Origin: JABCZH01 sp963803775
Lineage (GTDB): Bacteria > Acidobacteriota > Terriglobia > Terriglobales > Acidobacteriaceae
Direction: 5' to 3'
Assembly: GCA_963803775.1 (NCBI GenBank)
Contig: CAWDNS010000007.1
Location: 744,001 to 808,000 of the forward strand
DNA length: 64,000 nucleotides
The notes below the pieces were generated by a model. The model did not search any database. It saw only the letters and a list, made by a program, of their open reading frames with translations, and was not told where the DNA came from. Positions within the stretch are counted from its first letter, which is position 1; the number at the start of each line of letters is the position of its first letter. Positions 43,205 through 52,369 of the stretch are shown one piece after another. The position numbers were made by a program, and so were the translations under genes.

Positions 43205-43452
43205 ACCTATGCCTCCGTCAACAACGTGTCCTCGCACCTGGTGCAAGGCATGGAATCTGCTGGATTTCCTTGCTTGCTGCTTTCCGCGTCGGCGCTTCTC
43301 GCGAACCTTGCGGACGGCCCCAGAACGGAGCCGCAAGTACAGGCAAACTCAACCATTCTAGCCTGTTGCGTAGGAAAGGGTCAAACGGAAGCGCCCATTT
43401 TGCGCTTTCCCCATCTCTATGCGAGAATTCTCGCCGCCTTGGAGGCGCATCC

Positions 43453-43926
43453 ATGATCAAACGCAGTCTTACGCTGTCCTGCTGCATCGTCGCTCTCGCT
43501 TTGTCCAGTTTCGCGCAGAAGACTTCGGCAAAAGCATCCTCTAGCCCCATTCCCGACAAGGCCCACATGCAGAGAATCTGGGACGCCTGGGCCACCCTCA
43601 ACCCCGCCAATGCAGCCCAGTTCTATGCCAAGGGCGACCACGTTTTCTTCGATATCGCTCCGCTCAAATACGCCAGTTGGGACGAGTACCAGAAAGGCGC
43701 AGCGGGTGTGCTCTCTACTTATAAATCAGCCACATTTATCGTTAACGATGACGCCCAGATCCACAACGCCGGCCAAGTCGCCTGGGGAACGGCGACGGTG
43801 AAGTACGACATGGTACAGAAGTCAGGGAAACATGAAATGGGCGATTTCCGCTGGACCGTGATATGGCAGAAGGAAGATGGCAAGTGGCTGACCGTGCACG
43901 AACACGTATCCGCGCCGCTTCAGTGA
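43453..43926 (+). CDS. Exported NTF2-like (SnoaL/DUF4440-type) protein
   Basis: About 157 residues from the ATG at 43453, with a signal peptide (LTLSCCIVALALSSFAQ). The rest fits an NTF2-like cone fold: MQRIWDAWATLNPANAAQFY, HVFFDIAPLKYASWDEYQKG, VAWGTATVKYDMVQKSGKHE and FRWTVIWQKEDGKWLTVHEH. Members are often enzymes or small-molecule binders; the role here is not known. It is divergent from rplU. Confidence 0.82.
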   Translation: MIKRSLTLSCCIVALALSSFAQKTSAKASSSPIPDKAHMQRIWDAWATLNPANAAQFYAKGDHVFFDIAPLKYASWDEYQKGAAGVLSTYKSATFIVNDDAQIHNAGQVAWGTATVKYDMVQKSGKHEMGDFRWTVIWQKEDGKWLTVHEHVSAPLQ

Positions 43927-44028
43927 AGAACAACGCGACGGATTTACACCGAATTCCTACGGATCAACCAAAGAAACGCTCTATCCGCTATGATCCGTGA
44001 AATCCGAGGCCACTTCGGTAAGGTCTAA

Positions 44029-45585
44029 CTACTGCTGCTGCCTTAACTTCTTCAGCATATCGATCCCGTTCTGATTGTCGGGTTTCAGTTCGATCGACTT
44101 TTCGTAATTCGTGATTGCCAGATCTTTTTGCCCAGCTTTCATGTAGGCTTCACCAATACTGTCATACGAGTTCCAGTATTTCGGATAGTCCTGTACTTGC
44201 AGCTTGAAGACCTGAATGGCGTCGTCGGTTTTCCCGGCGAACAAAATCTGATACGCGACCTGGAGCAGGGTGTTTTCATCCAGCCCTTTCGCAGAAGACT
44301 TCTTGAGATCCTCATACTTCTGGATTGCGGCCGCCGCGCCGCGGGCATTGGCCACCAGCCACAGAACGTCGACAGGACTCCGTTGCATGGCGTAATGCCA
44401 GCTATATTCTTTGGCAATACTTTCCTGCACAAAGTTGGCTACGGTCAGGCCGGCGTCCGAGTTGGCCATGATGGCAACTCCTTTGCCGGAGTCCGCAAAA
44501 ATGATCAGGCGCGCCTGAAAGCCTTCGTCATCGCCGTCATGGCCGAACTCTGCCGGATTGCCGCCATCCCCGAGAAAGAATCCCAAACCAACATTCTCAA
44601 TCTGCGGCTTGAGCCTCTCACGCGTCATGGCCTCGGAAAGCACATGGTTGGCTTTGCCCTGTTTCGAGAGTGCGGTCTCAATGGCGAATTTCGCCAGATC
44701 GGTGGGCGTAGTCCACAAACCGGCGGCCGCCATCTCCGGATAGATGTGCCACTTGCCGGGGACAATCATGCCGTCCGCGTGCGACGCCGTAGCCGCCATC
44801 GCCGCGCGAGCCGCCGGCAACGGTTGTTCGTAGGTGCTGTCACTCATACCGATTTTGTCGAATACCGTTTCACGCATGAATTGCGGAAACGGCTCCCCGG
44901 TCACATCGATAATGAGCTGCTGTTCAATGGTGACTCCGCCGCCCGAGTAAACCGCCTTGGTGCCCGGAACGAAATCCACCCGGACGGGCGCGGTGTTGGC
45001 CGGTTTCTCGCCGTTGAGTATCTGCACCAGAGTCGGGATCGGCTTGCCCACCTCGTAGCCAGGAAAACCGTGCACTGTGAGCCCGGCACTGTGACTCAGC
45101 AGGCGCCGCAGCGTGACTTTCTCGTCTTTGGTGAATTCATTGTCGGGTACTTGCCAGGTCTTCAGTTTGTCATTCACGTTCTCGTCGAGTGACAGCTTTC
45201 CGTGCTCGATCAGATACAGCGCCCCGGTTGCAGCCACGGGCTTACTGATCGAGCCCGCCTGAAAAAGAGTACGGACGGTGACGGGCGTGGCAGAGCCCGC
45301 TTCGGTCACGCCGTAAGCCTTGGCCCAGGCGATCTTGAAGTTGTCGATCACCGCCACACTCAAGCCCGGGACTTTGTATATCTTCATCAGCTCTGCCAGG
45401 TTGAACTGGAGCGGCGCTTCATTCGGCCCCAGAGAGATGGGAGGTATGCCGTTCTCGACTCGCCGGATGCGGGCGGCGAGCTGGGAATCGGTGGTCTTGG
45501 GGTTCGGCAAAGGGGAAGCCGAGGTGATCAGGGAAATAACGATGACGCAAATCAATACGGCGCTTCTGGATAACTTGGAGTTCAC
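44029..45585 (-). CDS. Exported serine hydrolase (beta-lactamase class C fold) with C-terminal TPRs
   Basis: 518 residues. A signal peptide (AVLICVIVISLITSASP) precedes a penicillin-binding-protein-like domain: FQAGSISKPVAATGALYLIE with the S-x-x-K nucleophile near residue 113, KAVYSGGGVTIEQQLI (tyrosine of the second motif), and FGHDGDDEGFQARLIIFADS (HxG motif). Residues about 425-515 carry two or three TPRs (YQILFAGKTDDAIQVFKLQV, AYMKAGQKDLAITNYEKSIE). Esterase, peptidase or lactamase activity cannot be told apart. Confidence 0.88.
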   Translation of the reverse strand: MNSKLSRSAVLICVIVISLITSASPLPNPKTTDSQLAARIRRVENGIPPISLGPNEAPLQFNLAELMKIYKVPGLSVAVIDNFKIAWAKAYGVTEAGSATPVTVRTLFQAGSISKPVAATGALYLIEHGKLSLDENVNDKLKTWQVPDNEFTKDEKVTLRRLLSHSAGLTVHGFPGYEVGKPIPTLVQILNGEKPANTAPVRVDFVPGTKAVYSGGGVTIEQQLIIDVTGEPFPQFMRETVFDKIGMSDSTYEQPLPAARAAMAATASHADGMIVPGKWHIYPEMAAAGLWTTPTDLAKFAIETALSKQGKANHVLSEAMTRERLKPQIENVGLGFFLGDGGNPAEFGHDGDDEGFQARLIIFADSGKGVAIMANSDAGLTVANFVQESIAKEYSWHYAMQRSPVDVLWLVANARGAAAAIQKYEDLKKSSAKGLDENTLLQVAYQILFAGKTDDAIQVFKLQVQDYPKYWNSYDSIGEAYMKAGQKDLAITNYEKSIELKPDNQNGIDMLKKLRQQQ

Positions 45586-45710
45586 GGAATCCTCCGTCGA
45601 GATGTGTCGGGCGTGCCTGATTCTGGGAGACGGAGTATAGACGATAGGCGAAGCACGTTGTTAGCGGCCGTACGACGGAAAGACTCGGTTCCCAGAGAAC
45701 CACAAGAGAT

Positions 45711-45970
45711 AGGAATCACGCGAGTTACTCAGTGGGAGGTGAGCGCTCTGGAATTCTACGTACTTACGCTTTAGCAGCAATTCCGTGTGTGAAGTGGGAG
45801 AAAATTGCTCCCGGACGTACGCCCAGCTTTTGTCAGTCCCAGGATCCCATTCCCACGTGAACCTCGAACGCCAGGAATCACGAGAGTTATCAGTGGGACA
45901 TTAGCTGACATCCAACTCCTTACTACTTACACGAAATCGGGGATTCTGGATGGTGAAGTGGGAGAAACGC
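45711..45970. repeat. Imperfect direct duplication of about 162 bp upstream of the HAF gene
   Basis: AGGAATCACGCGAGTTACTC at 45711 recurs as AGGAATCACGAGAGTTATC at 45873, both followed by AGTGGGA; GTGAAGTGGGAGAAA at 45789 recurs at 45953. Spacings of 162 and 164 bp indicate a tandem duplication with decay between. The rest of the 520-bp gap (45586-46105) shows no gene. Confidence 0.7.
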
Positions 45971-46105
45971 TGGCCAGATCTTGACACCACTCCAGTTTGC
46001 TATATAGTTCCTGCGCTTCACTTTCCCAACGCCTACGAATCCGCTATCGAAGCCAGTTTTTGGCGTGGGCGGCGCGGGAAAGAATTCTTTCTTTGGAGGG
46101 AACTC

Positions 46106-46975
46106 ATGAAAAACTGGTGCTCAGACATCGGACGGTTGTCTCTGTTAGTTGGGCTGCTTTCGGTGGTCGCGATGGCGGCAGGGCCGGCGTCACCTTTCAA
46201 GTTCCGCACTGAAAGCATTCCGGGAGCAATCGAGACAGATATTTTTGGAGTGAACAATTCCAATGTGGCAGTCGGATCGTACGTGGATGGCCGCGGAGTG
46301 CGGCATGGTTTCATGGCGGGCGGCCGGAAGCTCACTACCCTTGACGACCCTAATGGGTCGAATACCTATTGCTTCGGGATCAACAATCTGGGCGCGGTTG
46401 TTGGCTATTACGCGACTCCGAACTTCAGCGCACAGGCGTTCCTCTATCAGAACGGTACCTTCACCGACATTGGACCAGCGGGAGCGCTGGGATCGCAGGC
46501 GATTGGGATCAACGACAGTGGAGAAATCAACGGCAACTTCAGCGATGCGAACGGCGGCGGCCACGGATTTCTTTTTAGCAGCGGTACATACACGACGATC
46601 GATGTACCGGGGGCCGCGTTTACCCTCGGCGGCGGAATTAACAACGCGGGCATTCTGACCGAGGTGTGGATTGACTCGGAAGGGAACGCGGAATCCTCCG
46701 TTTATAACGGCACGAGCTTCACTACTATTAACGTACCGGGGGCAGAAAGCTCGTCCGCGGGTGCGATCAGCAATGACAATGACATTGTATTTTCCTGGGA
46801 GGATTCGAGCGACAATTACTATGGCGCATTGCTGCATGCAGGTAAGTTTTACAACTTCGAAGAGCCAAAGGGTAACAGAACGTGGGGCTACGGGATCAAC
46901 GATCATCACGTGATTGTGGGTTCCTATCGACCGACGGACGGACAAGACAATACCGGGTTTGCGGCGACGTACTAG
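46106..46975 (+). CDS. Secreted HAF-repeat protein
   Basis: About 289 residues from the ATG at 46106, with GGAGGG 6-11 bp upstream and a signal peptide (LSLLVGLLSVVAMAAGPAS). Six repeats have the HAF pattern G-I-N-N-x-G-x-V-V-G-x-Y followed by H-G/A-F-L (GINNLGAVVGYYATPNFSAQ, GINDSGEINGNFSDANGGGH, GINDHHVIVGSYRPTDGQDN). They probably form a beta-propeller outside the cytoplasm; function unknown. Confidence 0.85.
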   Translation: MKNWCSDIGRLSLLVGLLSVVAMAAGPASPFKFRTESIPGAIETDIFGVNNSNVAVGSYVDGRGVRHGFMAGGRKLTTLDDPNGSNTYCFGINNLGAVVGYYATPNFSAQAFLYQNGTFTDIGPAGALGSQAIGINDSGEINGNFSDANGGGHGFLFSSGTYTTIDVPGAAFTLGGGINNAGILTEVWIDSEGNAESSVYNGTSFTTINVPGAESSSAGAISNDNDIVFSWEDSSDNYYGALLHAGKFYNFEEPKGNRTWGYGINDHHVIVGSYRPTDGQDNTGFAATY

Positions 46976-46982
46976 CTGGCGC

Positions 46983-47990
46983 TCAGTGAATTGTAGCAAA
47001 CCGGACGATCAGCCCCTTGGGACCAACGGCGAAGATTTCTCCTGAGGGGCTGACGGCGTTGAGGTTAAGATCCCAGATTTTCTGCCACTGGGTTGCGGTT
47101 GTGCTGGCGCAGGCGGCGTGAGCGGTGCCGAGAGCAAAGACTTCTTTCCCCTCGTGGTTTGTGGTGAAGGCTACAACAGAGAAATACCACTGCGGTGAGA
47201 CGGGGGAGAGAACCCAGGTACGGCCACCGTCGTTGGAAACGCCAAGGTTGGGGCCATCTGCTTCCGGATGCTGGTAGTCGCCGCCCGCTATCACGCCATG
47301 CTTCGAATCGCGGAAGGCGATGGAGAAGATGCCGGTGGAGTCGGCTCCGTGGACGATGGGAGTTTCGGCGACGGTCCAACTCTTACTCGCATCGCTGGAA
47401 TGAAATACGCGAGCGGCTTTTCCTCCGGTAGCAAACCAGACATTTTTCTTCCCCTGAACTGCGATGCAGGTTCCGCTCGCGGCGAAGGCACCTTCGCCCG
47501 CAATGGCTGGTGGGAGGTTTTCGGGCGGGATCGGTTTCCAGTTCTTGCCACCGTCTTCGGTCGAGACCAGCTCAAACTTATTGTTTATGGGGTCGCCCAC
47601 GGCGATGCCGTGCTTGGGATTCCAGAATGCCATGCAATCGAAAAATCCCTTGGGATCTTTATTAGTGAATTGGAGGGACCAGGTGTGGCCGGCGTCGGTG
47701 GTTTTGTAGATGCGGGATTGGTCGCCGGGCCCGGCTGCGAGCAGGTAAGCTAGATCGGCGCTAAATGCTTCTACATCGCGAAAGTCGAGAGATTCGGCGC
47801 CGGGAACTTGGGCTACGTTCCAAGTACTCCCGCCGTCGATAGTGCGCAGGTAGGTGCCATGAGTGCCGCTGGCCCAGGCAACGTTAGTCGCGGGAGTGCT
47901 GATACCGCGGAGATTTTCGGCGGTGTGGGAGGTCTGGATGGTTTGGGCACAGAGCGATGTAGCAAGAAAGATGAAGGCACATAGGCGCAT
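46983..47990 (-). CDS. Secreted BNR/Asp-box beta-propeller protein (Ycf48-like)
   Basis: 335 residues with a signal peptide (MRLCAFIFLATSLCAQ). Five Asp-box motifs are visible: TIDGGSTW, TTDAGHTW, STEDGGKNW, SSDASKSW and SNDGGRTW, spaced as in sialidase-fold propellers. It resembles the photosystem-II assembly factor Ycf48 group, which in non-photosynthetic bacteria has no assigned role. No catalytic sialidase arginine triad is evident. It is convergent with the HAF gene, 7 bp apart. Confidence 0.85.
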   Translation of the reverse strand: MRLCAFIFLATSLCAQTIQTSHTAENLRGISTPATNVAWASGTHGTYLRTIDGGSTWNVAQVPGAESLDFRDVEAFSADLAYLLAAGPGDQSRIYKTTDAGHTWSLQFTNKDPKGFFDCMAFWNPKHGIAVGDPINNKFELVSTEDGGKNWKPIPPENLPPAIAGEGAFAASGTCIAVQGKKNVWFATGGKAARVFHSSDASKSWTVAETPIVHGADSTGIFSIAFRDSKHGVIAGGDYQHPEADGPNLGVSNDGGRTWVLSPVSPQWYFSVVAFTTNHEGKEVFALGTAHAACASTTATQWQKIWDLNLNAVSPSGEIFAVGPKGLIVRFATIH

Positions 47991-48038
47991 GGTGGTTCGC
48001 TGACATGATAGCTTAACGTCGAATAGCGGGGAGGAGAG

Positions 48039-48392
48039 ATGACCAGTGCGCGTTCAGTGCCGGGTGCTCGACAAACGCGGAAGTGGGTCAGAACGATACT
48101 AATAGCCAACTTGGTGTTGCTGGCCGCGCTGATCGGACCTGGCAGTAGCCACAAACTGTATCTGGCGGAGAGGAGATTGGGGGTAGCGTACGTCATAGAT
48201 TACTCACTCCAATTCTGGTTCGTTGCGTCCACCGTTTTGGCGACGGTGCTTTTCGTTCGAATGCTTGTTTCGAAATCGGACATTTCTGAAACGCAGCGAC
48301 CAACAACACTGGATTGGGTGCTCTTTCTGACTTGGTTCTGTATGGTTGCAATCGTGTGCTTGTTTGCGTTCATGATGGGAATGGGAGGTTGA
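48039..48392 (+). CDS. Small membrane protein of unknown function
   Basis: 117 residues with three hydrophobic helices: ILIANLVLLAALIGPGSS, YSLQFWFVASTVLATVLFVR and WVLFLTWFCMVAIVCLFAFM. The N-terminus is basic. I do not recognise a family. It ends 6 bp before cutC and may be co-transcribed with it, but no metal-binding residues are visible. Confidence 0.6.
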   Translation: MTSARSVPGARQTRKWVRTILIANLVLLAALIGPGSSHKLYLAERRLGVAYVIDYSLQFWFVASTVLATVLFVRMLVSKSDISETQRPTTLDWVLFLTWFCMVAIVCLFAFMMGMGG

Positions 48393-48398
48393 TTTTCA

Positions 48399-49148
48399 AT
48401 GGCGAATATCTTGCTAGAGATTTGTTGCGGATCGATTGATGACGCGATCCAAGCCGAAAAGGGTGGGGCGGACCGGGTAGAATTGTGCTCGGCGCTGTTT
48501 TTGGGTGGGTTGACGCCGTCGATTGGGACCATTCAGGAAGCGAAGCGCCGACTCAAGATTCCGGTGATGGCCATGGTGCGTCCGCGGGGCGGCGGGTTCT
48601 GTTACACCGAGGCTGAGATGGCCACGATGGAGCGTGACGCGGAGGTGTCGATCGAGAGTGGAGCCGATGGCGTGGTGTTCGGGATATTGCGGGATGACGG
48701 GAAGATTGATGAGAAGCGGACGAAACGAATGCGGCAGTTGATTGGCAAGCGGCAGGCGGTTTTTCATCGGGCATTTGACGTAACGCCTGATCCTTTCGAC
48801 GCTCTGGAACAACTGGTGGACCTTGGGATCACGCGAGTCTTGACCAGCGGACAGAAAGACACGGTGCCGGAGGGAGCGGAACTGATCGCGAAGCTGGTTG
48901 AGCGGGCAGGCAAACGGGTCGAGATCCTGCCTGGAGGGGGTGGGCTTCGTCCATTCAACATGCGCGAGATTGTTGAGCGGACTGGTTGTCGTCAAGTGCA
49001 TCTGACGGCGTGGACCACGGCGAGGGATTCGTCGACGCACGCGCGTCCCGAGGTAACGTTTGGAGGGACGCTGCATCCGCCAGAGGATCAATATGAGGTG
49101 ACGGATGCGAAGTTGGTGCGGGAGATTGGGAAGAGGTTGCGCGAGTGA
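48399..49148 (+). CDS. cutC: Copper homeostasis protein CutC
   Basis: 249 residues, TIM-barrel family. Marks: LEICCGSIDDAIQAEKGGAD, RVELCSALFLGGLTPSIGTI, VMAMVRPRGGGFCYTEAEMA, GADGVVFGILRDDGKID, FHRAFDVTPDPFDALEQLVD and LGITRVLTSGQK. CutC is linked to copper tolerance, though its biochemical action is unsettled. No copper transporter or sensor gene is adjacent. Confidence 0.94.
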   Translation: MANILLEICCGSIDDAIQAEKGGADRVELCSALFLGGLTPSIGTIQEAKRRLKIPVMAMVRPRGGGFCYTEAEMATMERDAEVSIESGADGVVFGILRDDGKIDEKRTKRMRQLIGKRQAVFHRAFDVTPDPFDALEQLVDLGITRVLTSGQKDTVPEGAELIAKLVERAGKRVEILPGGGGLRPFNMREIVERTGCRQVHLTAWTTARDSSTHARPEVTFGGTLHPPEDQYEVTDAKLVREIGKRLRE

Positions 49149-49194
49149 GTAACTGAATCTAGGGTAGCGAAGGCTGCGGGGTTCGGCGCGCTCG

Positions 49195-51750
49195 TCACTG
49201 CAATCCTTCCACGACATACAAGGTCCCAAGAATCCGCACGGTGCTGTAGACATAAGTTTTGCTGTCATCGGCGTACGCCAGTCTCACGTTCTGACTTGAA
49301 CCAGCTTTGTCAGTGGGTTCCACGGTTTGAAGTAGCGTCCGCTTACCGGTCGTTACTTCGACGCGGTAAATCCGGGCTTCCCTCGGTGTCGCTGATACCA
49401 CCAACAGGCCGTTGCCATCGGCCGTCCATTTTTGAAATTGATCCTGGGGTTCGGCCCCTGGGATCACTTGCAGTTTCTGCGTCTCGCGATCAAATACCAC
49501 GGTCTGCGCAGCAGCATTCCGCCCGGCGATCCGTTTTCCGTCGTTGGCCACGGTGCTGCCGATAAAATCGGGCGGCCCCAAGGGTTGAGGCTTCCCCCCT
49601 TCGAGATCCATCTCATAGGACCGCATCGGTTTCCCCTCAGTGGCACCGGTCAGCAGCAGATGCTTGCCATCGGGAAACCACATGACATTTCCCAGACTGG
49701 TGATGTCTCCCACTGGCAACCTCCGGCTTTCGCCGGTTCCAATCGGGTTCAGGCCGACTTCCGGTGGCCGGGTCACAATTCTGGACGCAACCATGGTTCC
49801 GTCGGGTGAGAATCTCGGTACTGCTCCGGACCCCAGCGCCACGGGCGCGGAACCATCCAGTTTCCGGTAAACCGTCAGGTACAACGGCCCTGCTGGTCCT
49901 CCCCACTCCAGGAATACGAAGGCTTTGCCATCGGGCAAAATATCTCCCACCATGGATCCATCGAACCATTCCAGCCCATGCCGCTCCTTCCCGGTGGCCG
50001 GGTCGATTCCGGTGATCTCCGAGCGGTGCTGCTCACTTGCGAGAAGCACGCGACCGTCGGCTGCAATGTCGAGGATCCGCGTCCCGAGTGGTGTGGTGAG
50101 GATCTCCCGCTGCTTCCCCGCCAGGCTCACTCCAAAGATCTGCCGATCCGTCGAATCGGAAGCGGTAAACCATATCTCCGAGCCGTTTCGCGACCACGCC
50201 AACCCCTGTAAGGTGGCGTATTCCCTGGTCAGCTGTTTGCGGTTGCCGGCTGCATCGAAAACGGATACCCAGCCCCGGTCATCGCCGTATACCGGATGTT
50301 CCGCGAATGCGACTTCCTGGCCGGAGGGAGACACGCGGACATAATCAAGGTAACCGGCGGTTGTATAGATTACTTTTCCCGCCGGATATTCCAGCTGCAC
50401 TTTCCGGTTCGCGAGACGCACCAGCGCCAGAGTCTTGCCGTCAGGGGCGTAGTCCGCCGAAATCACGTCTTTCTCTTGGGAGCGAGGTGTACCACCGGCC
50501 ATCTGCGCCTGCGCCATGGTGCCACTGGAAAAATAGGGATCGCTGACCGGGTCCACTGCAAGTTCCATGTCGCCGCTGGGGGAAAGAGCGAGCAGGGTCG
50601 CGCTGGGAAGGTCCACTTTTGTGGATTGTGGAAACTCCATACGCACGGTGTAGAGCTGCAACGGGTCGGTGTCCCACTGCGCGCTATAGACGACCGTTTG
50701 CCCATCCTTGGCAAAGCGCGCATTGGATAGATACCCCTGCCGATAGGTCAGCCGGGTGAACCTGGGCTGGGGTTTTGCGGCGGACCAGCGTCCTACCAAC
50801 CACAACCCTGCACCCAGCGCCAAGACTCCGAGCGCTGCCGCTGTCCATGGCAGCCAAGCCCGGCTCGCCTTCGGCTGCGCTACAGTCCTGGTTGACGAGG
50901 TTCCGCCCAGTGATTCAATCGCAAACGCCAGATCGCTGGCAGACTGGAAGCGTCGCTCGACGCCCTTCTCCAGGCATCGGGTCAGGATGCGCTGCAATCC
51001 CAGCGGACCTTGCCAGCCGGTGTCGTTCAGTTCCGGTGGCTCCTCCCGCAAGACTGCGGTCATAGTTTCCGCAGAGGTCTCGCGTTTGAAAGCGCGCTTG
51101 CCGGTGAGCATCTCGAACAGCACAGCGCCAAAACTGAAAATATCGGAGCGCGCGTCGCTCGACTCACCCCGCACCTGCTCCGGTGACATGTAGCCAACTG
51201 TCCCCAACACCATACCCGGCAAGGTCGCCGGACTTGCCAGCGTCATTACAGTGTCGTGGGTTTCTTCGGGCTTCACTAGCTTCGCCAGGCCGAAGTCGAG
51301 AACTTTGACTCGTCCATCGCGCGTGATAAAAACGTTCTCCGGTTTGAGATCCCGGTGAACGATCCCCTTCTCGTGCGCGGCCGCGAGTCCCTGGGCGATG
51401 CCGAGGGCGTACTCGATGGCACGCCGCACCGGCATCGGCCCGGCTTCGAGCTTCTCGCGCAGAGTTTGCCCTTCGAGAAGTTCACTGACCAGAAACGGCG
51501 CACCATCGTGGATGCCGATGTCGTGGATGCCCAGAATGTTGGGGTGGCTCAGCGCCGCGATGGTTCGCGCTTCCTGTTCGAAACGGCGTAAGCGGTCGGC
51601 ATCCTTTGCCAGGCCTGCGGGCAGCACCTTGACCGCAACCTCGCGCCCCAGCCGCGAATCAACCGCACGGTAGACTTCTCCCATGCCCCCTGCGCCCAGC
51701 GGGGCGACGATTTCGTAAGGGCCGAGTTTTGTACCGGAGGCGAGGGTCAT
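49195..51750 (-). CDS. Membrane Ser/Thr protein kinase with C-terminal beta-propeller
   Basis: About 851 residues from the ATG at 51750 (MTLASGTKLGPYEIVAPLGA); the upstream frame to 51867 is unlike the family. Kinase motifs: GAGGMGEVYRAVDSRLG, EVAVKVL (catalytic Lys), IVHRDLKPENVFI, KVLDFGLAKL and GYMSPEQVRG. A membrane helix (WLPWTAAALGVLALGAGLWL) lies near residue 320, and the external C-terminal 480 residues have TolB/WD40-type strands (SADYAPDGKTLALVRL, RFSPDGTMVASRI, WFPDGKHLLLT). Such receptors are abundant in acidobacteria; the ligand is unknown. Confidence 0.93.
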   Translation of the reverse strand: MTLASGTKLGPYEIVAPLGAGGMGEVYRAVDSRLGREVAVKVLPAGLAKDADRLRRFEQEARTIAALSHPNILGIHDIGIHDGAPFLVSELLEGQTLREKLEAGPMPVRRAIEYALGIAQGLAAAHEKGIVHRDLKPENVFITRDGRVKVLDFGLAKLVKPEETHDTVMTLASPATLPGMVLGTVGYMSPEQVRGESSDARSDIFSFGAVLFEMLTGKRAFKRETSAETMTAVLREEPPELNDTGWQGPLGLQRILTRCLEKGVERRFQSASDLAFAIESLGGTSSTRTVAQPKASRAWLPWTAAALGVLALGAGLWLVGRWSAAKPQPRFTRLTYRQGYLSNARFAKDGQTVVYSAQWDTDPLQLYTVRMEFPQSTKVDLPSATLLALSPSGDMELAVDPVSDPYFSSGTMAQAQMAGGTPRSQEKDVISADYAPDGKTLALVRLANRKVQLEYPAGKVIYTTAGYLDYVRVSPSGQEVAFAEHPVYGDDRGWVSVFDAAGNRKQLTREYATLQGLAWSRNGSEIWFTASDSTDRQIFGVSLAGKQREILTTPLGTRILDIAADGRVLLASEQHRSEITGIDPATGKERHGLEWFDGSMVGDILPDGKAFVFLEWGGPAGPLYLTVYRKLDGSAPVALGSGAVPRFSPDGTMVASRIVTRPPEVGLNPIGTGESRRLPVGDITSLGNVMWFPDGKHLLLTGATEGKPMRSYEMDLEGGKPQPLGPPDFIGSTVANDGKRIAGRNAAAQTVVFDRETQKLQVIPGAEPQDQFQKWTADGNGLLVVSATPREARIYRVEVTTGKRTLLQTVEPTDKAGSSQNVRLAYADDSKTYVYSTVRILGTLYVVEGLQ

Positions 51751-51851
51751 GCGTTGCGGGCAATTATAGCCTGTGGGGCAGGTTGCCACGGATACGGCGA
51801 CTCCGAACCGGTTGGCCGTTACGCGACCAGAATAGAGCGCACTGGAAGGAT

Positions 51852-52337
51852 CTACGCGGGCGCCCACGCTGCCAGCAGACGGCGAACGTCAATCATCTGG
51901 GCTAAGTGATGCGAGTTGTGATCGGCTAAGAGCAGCGCCTGGCGCAGGACGGTTTGGCCGTTTCCCCAGGGGATTTTGGCTAAGAGATCGGTCTTCGGAT
52001 TCTTCACCAGCGCCTGCATGGACTTCAGATCGGCGCGGAATTGCTTGATGCTGGCGTTCCAGCCTGCTGGAGTGGGAGGAGCCGCGGACTTCGGCCAATA
52101 GCCTTCAGGCCACGGGGGAGAGACGTGTTTTGAGTTGCGGCTGAATTCGAGGATGTCCCATTGCGCGATGCGCAAGTGTTCGAGGAGCGTCCAGGGGGAA
52201 TGGGGGAAATTCGCGGGCTTCTCGCCGCGGATTTTTGCGGGGATGTTGGCGGTGATGGCGTCAAAGGTGGCATGGGCATTGCCGCCTTGTAGTAGCTCGA
52301 TGAGATGTTGGCGTAGCGATTTGTCGCGGTCGGGCAT
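51852..52337 (-). CDS. DinB-family protein
   Basis: 161 residues, four-helix bundle. The metal-site histidines are suggested by SPWTLLEHLRIAQWDILEFS and LLLADHNSHHLAQMIDVRRL (H...H-x3-H), which match the DinB/YfiT superfamily, thought to carry out thiol-dependent transfer or detoxification. It is divergent from the DUF1624 gene and lies about 100 bp upstream of the kinase. Confidence 0.88.
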   Translation of the reverse strand: MPDRDKSLRQHLIELLQGGNAHATFDAITANIPAKIRGEKPANFPHSPWTLLEHLRIAQWDILEFSRNSKHVSPPWPEGYWPKSAAPPTPAGWNASIKQFRADLKSMQALVKNPKTDLLAKIPWGNGQTVLRQALLLADHNSHHLAQMIDVRRLLAAWAPA

Positions 52338-52369
52338 GGGCGTCTAATCTTAACAAGGACATTGTAGCT

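Noticed and set aside
44128..45192. Long plus-strand open frame (354 codons) inside the serine hydrolase gene
   Set aside because: Antisense to a protein with signal peptide, S-x-x-K motif and TPRs; no independent evidence.
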